Shown here: positions 60,116 through 64,000 of the stretch, one piece after another | Position numbering within the stretch: the first letter of the stretch is position 1 | Layout of the letters: every line of letters starts with the position of its first letter | DNA from: an uncultured Eubacterium sp. | Lineage (GTDB): Bacteria > Bacillota > Clostridia > Lachnospirales > Lachnospiraceae | Direction of reading: 5' to 3' | Assembly (NCBI GenBank): GCA_934322085.1 | Contig: CAKRGF010000004.1 | Location: 1 to 64,000, forward strand | DNA length: 64,000 nt | Made by a program: the position numbers and the translations under genes | Notes under the pieces: generated by a model | What the model was told of the DNA's origin: nothing | Database searches by the model: none | The model's input: only the letters and a program-made list of their open reading frames with translations

Positions 60116-60529
60116 ATGTTATTTTTGACAAAAAGTGATTATGAAAAAATGTTAGCTCACTGCAAAGAAGGTCTTCCAAACGAAGCCTGTGGTTTGATTG
60201 GCGGTGTTGTGGAAGGAGAAAAACAGTATGTGAAAAAGGTTTATCTTCTGACAAACATTGATGAGAGCAATGAGCATTTTTCCATGGATCCGAAAGAGCA
60301 GCTTGCGGCAGTCAAAGATATGCGTAAAAATGGCTATGTGCCGCTTGGCAATTTCCACTCCCATCCGGAGTCTCCGTCGAGACCGTCGGAAGAGGACAAA
60401 CGGCTTGCCTATGATTCCAAGGCAAATTATCTGATTTTATCGTTGATGGAAGCAGACAATCCGGTATTGAATGCGTTCCGTGTCGATGAGGAAAAACAGG
60501 TGACAAAAGAGGAATTAGTAATTTTGTAA
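60116..60529 (+). CDS. hcyD: JAMM metalloprotease (Mec+/HcyD type)
   Basis: The 137-residue protein is a single MPN+/JAMM domain: Glu 23 in PNEACGLIGG, then H81-x-H83-x7-S91-x2-D94 in FHSHPESPSRPSEEDKR. This zinc peptidase type removes C-terminal residues from sulfur carriers or frees the amino acid attached to them (Mec+ releases cysteine from CysO, HcyD trims HcyS and releases homocysteine). Here it is directly after carrier and E1-like enzyme, which fits both steps. GGAAAGGAAG precedes the ATG. Confidence 0.88.
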   Translation: MLFLTKSDYEKMLAHCKEGLPNEACGLIGGVVEGEKQYVKKVYLLTNIDESNEHFSMDPKEQLAAVKDMRKNGYVPLGNFHSHPESPSRPSEEDKRLAYDSKANYLILSLMEADNPVLNAFRVDEEKQVTKEELVIL

Positions 60530-60536
60530 TAAAAAG

Positions 60537-60566
60537 GAAAGAAGGTAGCGTCTGCCTTCTTTCTTC
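60537..60566 (+). terminator. terminator or attenuator before the siroheme genes
   Basis: GAAAGAAGGTAG and CTGCCTTCTTTC form a 12-base stem (one G-T pair) with a 3-base loop, followed by TTC. It lies in the 55 bases between the protease and the HemC fusion and may set a lower level for downstream genes. Confidence 0.6.
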
Positions 60567-60584
60567 TATATCGAGGAGGTCGAA

Positions 60585-62033
60585 ATGGCATTTTTCCCAT
60601 TTATGATTCAGATGCAGGATAAGTTATGTGTTATCGGCGGCGGTGGCAAAGTGGCATACCGGAAAGTTTCTATGATGCTGTCGTTTGGGGCACGTGTTAC
60701 GGTGATTGCACCAAAAATCTGCGATGAATTACAGAAAATTGAATCGAAACAAGATGCCCTTTTATTGGTTCAAAGACCATTCGAGGATGGTGATATTGAA
60801 GGAGCTGATGTGGTGATTATGGCGACAAATGACAGTGAAGTCAATTCTTATATCGCTGCCATTTGTAAGGATAAACGGATTCTTGTCAATGTGGTGGATG
60901 TCAAAAAAGACTGCGGTTTCTATTTTCCGGCAATAATAAAGCAGGACGATGTTGTGGTTTCGGTTTCGACCGGAGGCAGTGCTCCGGCGTTAGCCTCTCA
61001 GATAAAAAAGAGTATTAAGAGCCATCTGCCGGATAACTGCGGAGATATGGCAAAGACGCTTCTTGGAAAAAGAAATGAGGTTTTGAAAACAGAGCCAAAG
61101 GAAGAAAAGCGGAAAGAGATTATGTTAGATATGGTGAAAAAAGAGTGGAAAAAATCAGTCATTCGGATTGGTACAAGAAAAAGTGAACTGGCAAAAATTC
61201 AGACCGGACTGGTTGTTTCAAAATTGCAGGAGGCATTTCCGGAGTACGAATACGAAATTGTGTATATGACAACCAAAGGCGATAAGGAAAAGGATTTGCC
61301 GATTCCTTCCTTTGGCGGAAAAGCCGTGTTTGTCGAAGAATTTGAACAGGCACTTTTAGACGATACGATTGATTTGGCAGTGCACAGTGCAAAAGATATG
61401 CCAAACCCGTGTAAAGACGGTCTTACGGTTGCCGGGGTTTTGGAGCGTGCCTGTGTGCAGGATGTACTTATTTACAAAAAGGGAAATTCTTTTACAAAGG
61501 ATTCTGTTTTTACCATTGGAACAGGGAGTCTGCGCAGACAGTGCCAGATTAAAAAGATGTATCCGAATGCTGTCTGCAAAAGTCTTCGTGGAAATATCGG
61601 CACGAGACTTAATAAACTGCGGGCAGGCGAGTACGATGCGATTGTGTTAGCAGCTGCCGGAATTAGACGGCAGGGCATTGATAACGATTCAGATTTTGTT
61701 TACGAGTATCTTTCTGTAAAGGAAATGCTTCCGGCGGCGGGGCAGGCAGTGATTGCGATGGAGACAAAAAAAGGAACGCTTGCTAATGAACTTGCCGGAA
61801 AAATTTCGGATGTTCATACAGCAGAGTGTCTGCGGACAGAGCGTGCGGTTCTCACAAAATTAAATGCCGGGTGCCATGAGCCAATTGGTGTTTTGTGTAC
61901 CCTCGATGGACATAGGATGAATCTTTCTCTGATGGAAGAAAAAGAGGGAGAAGTAATCCGGCGGTCTGTGCAGGGCGACAGAGGAGATTGGCAAAATCTT
62001 GTAAAAAAATTGTGTCAGGAGAGGAAATCATAG
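60585..62033 (+). CDS. precorrin-2 dehydrogenase-hydroxymethylbilane synthase fusion
   Basis: The 482-residue protein has an N-terminal Met8/SirC-like NAD-dependent domain (about 1-165; VIGGGGKVAYRKVSMMLSFG, DVVIMATND, VSVSTGGSAPALA) and a complete HemC domain (about 190-480; IRIGTRKSELAKIQT, DLAVHSAKDMP, GTGSLRRQCQI, the dipyrromethane cofactor Cys in LNAGCHEPIG). The first oxidises precorrin-2 (and may insert iron), the second makes hydroxymethylbilane. The two steps flank the CobA/HemD reaction encoded next. GAGGAGG precedes the ATG. A ferrochelatase may still be needed. Confidence 0.9.
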   Translation: MAFFPFMIQMQDKLCVIGGGGKVAYRKVSMMLSFGARVTVIAPKICDELQKIESKQDALLLVQRPFEDGDIEGADVVIMATNDSEVNSYIAAICKDKRILVNVVDVKKDCGFYFPAIIKQDDVVVSVSTGGSAPALASQIKKSIKSHLPDNCGDMAKTLLGKRNEVLKTEPKEEKRKEIMLDMVKKEWKKSVIRIGTRKSELAKIQTGLVVSKLQEAFPEYEYEIVYMTTKGDKEKDLPIPSFGGKAVFVEEFEQALLDDTIDLAVHSAKDMPNPCKDGLTVAGVLERACVQDVLIYKKGNSFTKDSVFTIGTGSLRRQCQIKKMYPNAVCKSLRGNIGTRLNKLRAGEYDAIVLAAAGIRRQGIDNDSDFVYEYLSVKEMLPAAGQAVIAMETKKGTLANELAGKISDVHTAECLRTERAVLTKLNAGCHEPIGVLCTLDGHRMNLSLMEEKEGEVIRRSVQGDRGDWQNLVKKLCQERKS

Positions 62034-62034
62034 T

Positions 62035-63525
62035 ATGGTTTATTTAATCGGAGCGGGTCCCGGAAATCCGGAGTTAATTACGGTAAAAGGGCTTCGTCTG
62101 CTGCAAAAATGCGATGCGGTCATATATGACAGGCTTTTGTCGGAGGAACTGCTTTCTGTGGTTCCTGAAAACTGCCATAAAATTTATGTGGGAAAGAAAC
62201 CGATGAGCCACGCAAAGAAGCAGGAAGAGATTAATGAGATTCTGATTCAGACGGCAAAACAATATAAAAATGTTGTCCGCTTAAAAGGCGGTGACCCATT
62301 TGTTTTTGGGCGCGGCGGCGAGGAAGTTTTAGCACTGCAGAAAGAGAAAATCCCGTTTGCTTTGGTGCCGGGGGTGACAAGTGCGGTGGCAGTGAGTGAG
62401 CTTGCCGGAATTCCTTTGACACACCGCAAGGAAAGCCGCAGTTTTCATGTATTTACCGGTCACACAAAAGAGGGGGCAGAGCAATCCTTTTCTCATATTA
62501 CGAAACAGGATGGTACGAGTGTATTTTTGATGAGTGTCGCAAATATCCGCACGATTGCAGAACGGCTGATGGAACAGGGACAGGATGCATCTACACCTGT
62601 TGCGGTGATTTCCCACGGAACGATGCCGGATGAGAAACGTGTCTATGGAACACTTTCTGATATTGTGGATAAAGTAATTGAAAATAAAATTACCTCCCCG
62701 GCGGTTTTTGTTGTGGGACAGACGGCAAAATATCATTTTGTCAGTGAGGATTTTGGTGTGCTTGCCGGGAAAAAAATCGGTACGACAGCAACGCAGAAAC
62801 TGTATAATAAACTGCGTGAGATGATGGAAGATAAAGGGGCTTTTGTTTTTCCACTGTGTGAAATGAAGGTTGTCCGTACGGATGGCGCAGAAAAACTTTT
62901 GGATGAATTATCTCAGATAAAAAACTATGACTGGATTGTTTTTACGAGCCAGAATGCGGTTCATTTGTTTTTTGCTGAGGCAGATAAGAAAAAAATTGAC
63001 AGACGTGCTTTTGCGAAGATTCGTTTTGCGGTTGTTGGCAGCGGAACGAAAAAGGCATTGGAAACGTATGGATTTTATGCGGATTATATGCCAAAACAGT
63101 TTACGACAGAGGCACTTGCCAAAGGGCTTACAGATGTCGTGAAACCGGGAGAACATCTGCTTCTTCCAAGGGCTTTGCAGGCAAGTGAAGAACTTGTTTT
63201 AGAACTGCAAAAGAAGTCTGTTGCGATTACGGAAATCCCTTTTTATGATGTCGAAGGGGCTTTTTCGGGGGATTTGTCCATGTGGAAGAATATGGACATG
63301 GCTGCTTTTTTCAGTGCATCCGGCGTTGAGGCGTTTGTTTCCCGGATGGGTAAGGACAAGATAGGAGAATGGGAGCGTGACCGCAAAAAAGTGCATGTTG
63401 CGGTTGCGGCAATTGGTGAAGTGACGAAAAAAAGACTGCAGGCGTATGGAATCGATGTGGATGTGGTTCCGGAGCAATGTGATTTAGAACATTTAGGCAG
63501 AGCGCTTGAGCAGTTTTATCAATAG
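62035..63525 (+). CDS. uroporphyrinogen-III methyltransferase-uroporphyrinogen-III synthase fusion
   Basis: The 496-residue protein has a CobA/SUMT domain (about 1-240; [46 protein letters not shown]) and a HemD domain (about 245-496; [43 protein letters not shown]). It closes hydroxymethylbilane to uroporphyrinogen III and methylates it twice to precorrin-2. With the preceding fusion the whole route to sirohydrochlorin is covered. The ATG is two bases after the previous stop. Confidence 0.92.
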   Translation: MVYLIGAGPGNPELITVKGLRLLQKCDAVIYDRLLSEELLSVVPENCHKIYVGKKPMSHAKKQEEINEILIQTAKQYKNVVRLKGGDPFVFGRGGEEVLALQKEKIPFALVPGVTSAVAVSELAGIPLTHRKESRSFHVFTGHTKEGAEQSFSHITKQDGTSVFLMSVANIRTIAERLMEQGQDASTPVAVISHGTMPDEKRVYGTLSDIVDKVIENKITSPAVFVVGQTAKYHFVSEDFGVLAGKKIGTTATQKLYNKLREMMEDKGAFVFPLCEMKVVRTDGAEKLLDELSQIKNYDWIVFTSQNAVHLFFAEADKKKIDRRAFAKIRFAVVGSGTKKALETYGFYADYMPKQFTTEALAKGLTDVVKPGEHLLLPRALQASEELVLELQKKSVAITEIPFYDVEGAFSGDLSMWKNMDMAAFFSASGVEAFVSRMGKDKIGEWERDRKKVHVAVAAIGEVTKKRLQAYGIDVDVVPEQCDLEHLGRALEQFYQ

Positions 63526-63547
63526 AGAAGAGAAAGGAAGTAAGGCT

Positions 63548-64000
63548 ATGACACAGTCGGAACAGTTATTTGAAAAATCCGAACACTTTCTGCCTGGTGG
63601 TGTAAATTCGCCGGTTCGTGCATTCCGCAATGTGGGCGGGACGCCGGTATTTGTAAAAAGTGGAAAAGGTTCTCATATTTTGGATGAGGATGGGAATGAT
63701 TATATTGATTATGTTTGTTCGTATGGTCCGGGAATTTTGGGACATGCGTATCCGGCTGTGATTGAAGCGGTGAAACAGGCATGCGAACAGGGGCTTACCT
63801 TTGGAGCACCGACGAAAAAAGAATATGAAATTGCGTGGTTAATTCATGACATGATGCCATCAATGGAAATGATGCGTATGGTAAATTCCGGAACGGAAGC
63901 GGTGATGAGTGCCATCCGTGTGGCGAGAGGATATACCGGCAAAGATTACATTGTGAAATTTAAGGGCTGTTATCATGGTCACTCAGACGGACTTTTGGTA
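63548..64000 (+). CDS. hemL: glutamate-1-semialdehyde aminomutase, N-terminal part (window edge)
   Basis: The 151 codons present encode [39 protein letters not shown] and [20 protein letters not shown], the N-terminus of HemL, a PLP enzyme that makes 5-aminolevulinate. The reading frame is open at the window end. AAAGGAAGTAAGGCT precedes the ATG. It extends the cluster to the early steps of tetrapyrrole synthesis. Confidence 0.93.
   Translation, partial: MTQSEQLFEKSEHFLPGGVNSPVRAFRNVGGTPVFVKSGKGSHILDEDGNDYIDYVCSYGPGILGHAYPAVIEAVKQACEQGLTFGAPTKKEYEIAWLIHDMMPSMEMMRMVNSGTEAVMSAIRVARGYTGKDYIVKFKGCYHGHSDGLLV

Noticed and set aside
59080..60529. Thiamine (ThiS/ThiF) or molybdopterin (MoaD/MoeB) synthesis
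   Set aside because: No thiazole or molybdopterin gene is nearby, the carrier tail is capped, and the JAMM protease and MetY context fits the homocysteine pathway.
59080..60529. Mycobacterial CysO/CysM/Mec+ cysteine system
   Set aside because: The nearest PLP enzyme is of MetY type and not CysM. CysK is 9 kb upstream with a normal sulfide-type sequence. A secondary role in cysteine synthesis cannot be excluded.

Overview
The window looks like the chromosome of a low-GC anaerobic Firmicute, most likely a gut Lachnospiraceae or close relative. Evidence: A+T-rich AGGAGG-led genes, a short-type hybrid cluster protein, ferredoxin-rich redox proteins, repeated Ig-like BIG2 modules on secreted proteins, a secreted GH43 glycosidase, and an anti-sigma/ECF sigma pair. 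No rRNA, tRNA or CRISPR array was found.

Region 1-4100 is a graveyard of truncated genes: a ParB fragment joined to a PurH-type MGS-like domain, a headless methyltransferase, an IS4-like transposase joined to the tail of a branched-chain amino acid binding protein, and a decayed methyltransferase. Intact HAD and cytidylate-kinase-like genes lie between them. From 4.2 to 10 kb come an AAA/DUF4143-type ATPase, a secreted CapA-like protein, an ECF sigma/anti-sigma pair and a TetR repressor with two visible operators. From 10.1 to 19.4 kb is a signalling and repair block: a hybrid kinase with Hpt, a hybrid kinase fused to a DegV fatty-acid-binding domain, a REC-GGDEF diguanylate cyclase, then a Y-family DNA polymerase, a YolD-like protein and an isochorismatase-type hydrolase. 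Hcp, a frameshifted chemoreceptor, and two translationally coupled aryl-sulfate sulfotransferases follow on to 26 kb.

From 26.5 to 46.8 kb are a MATE transporter, a phosphate block (secreted phosphatase, YibE/F, a broken pstS, pstCAB with a possible RNA switch before pstC), several secreted BIG2 proteins, a KilA-N protein, a headless DXS-like gene, a GH43 enzyme, a HAD phosphatase, an antiporter, a second MATE and an EamA transporter. Five long hairpin elements (about 150-205 bp) sit in this window. Four of them form two inward-facing pairs separated by about 100 bp.

From 47 kb to the window end is one long co-directional sulfur and siroheme cluster: cysK, a sulfate ABC transporter, APS reductase (AprA/AprB type), CysDN, MetY, a small siroheme sulfite reductase, TusA-like and thioredoxin-like proteins, then a ThiS-like carrier, an E1-like enzyme and a JAMM protease. 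The last three with MetY and the sulfite reductase match the protein-thiocarboxylate homocysteine pathway (HcyS/HcyF/HcyD) known from Wolinella. Siroheme genes follow (a precorrin-2 dehydrogenase-HemC fusion, a CobA-HemD fusion, HemL). Read together, the cluster imports sulfate, activates it to APS, reduces it directly to sulfite and sulfide, and loads the sulfur on a carrier protein for homocysteine synthesis. In agreement with an APS rather than PAPS route, CysN carries what looks like a decayed APS kinase domain.
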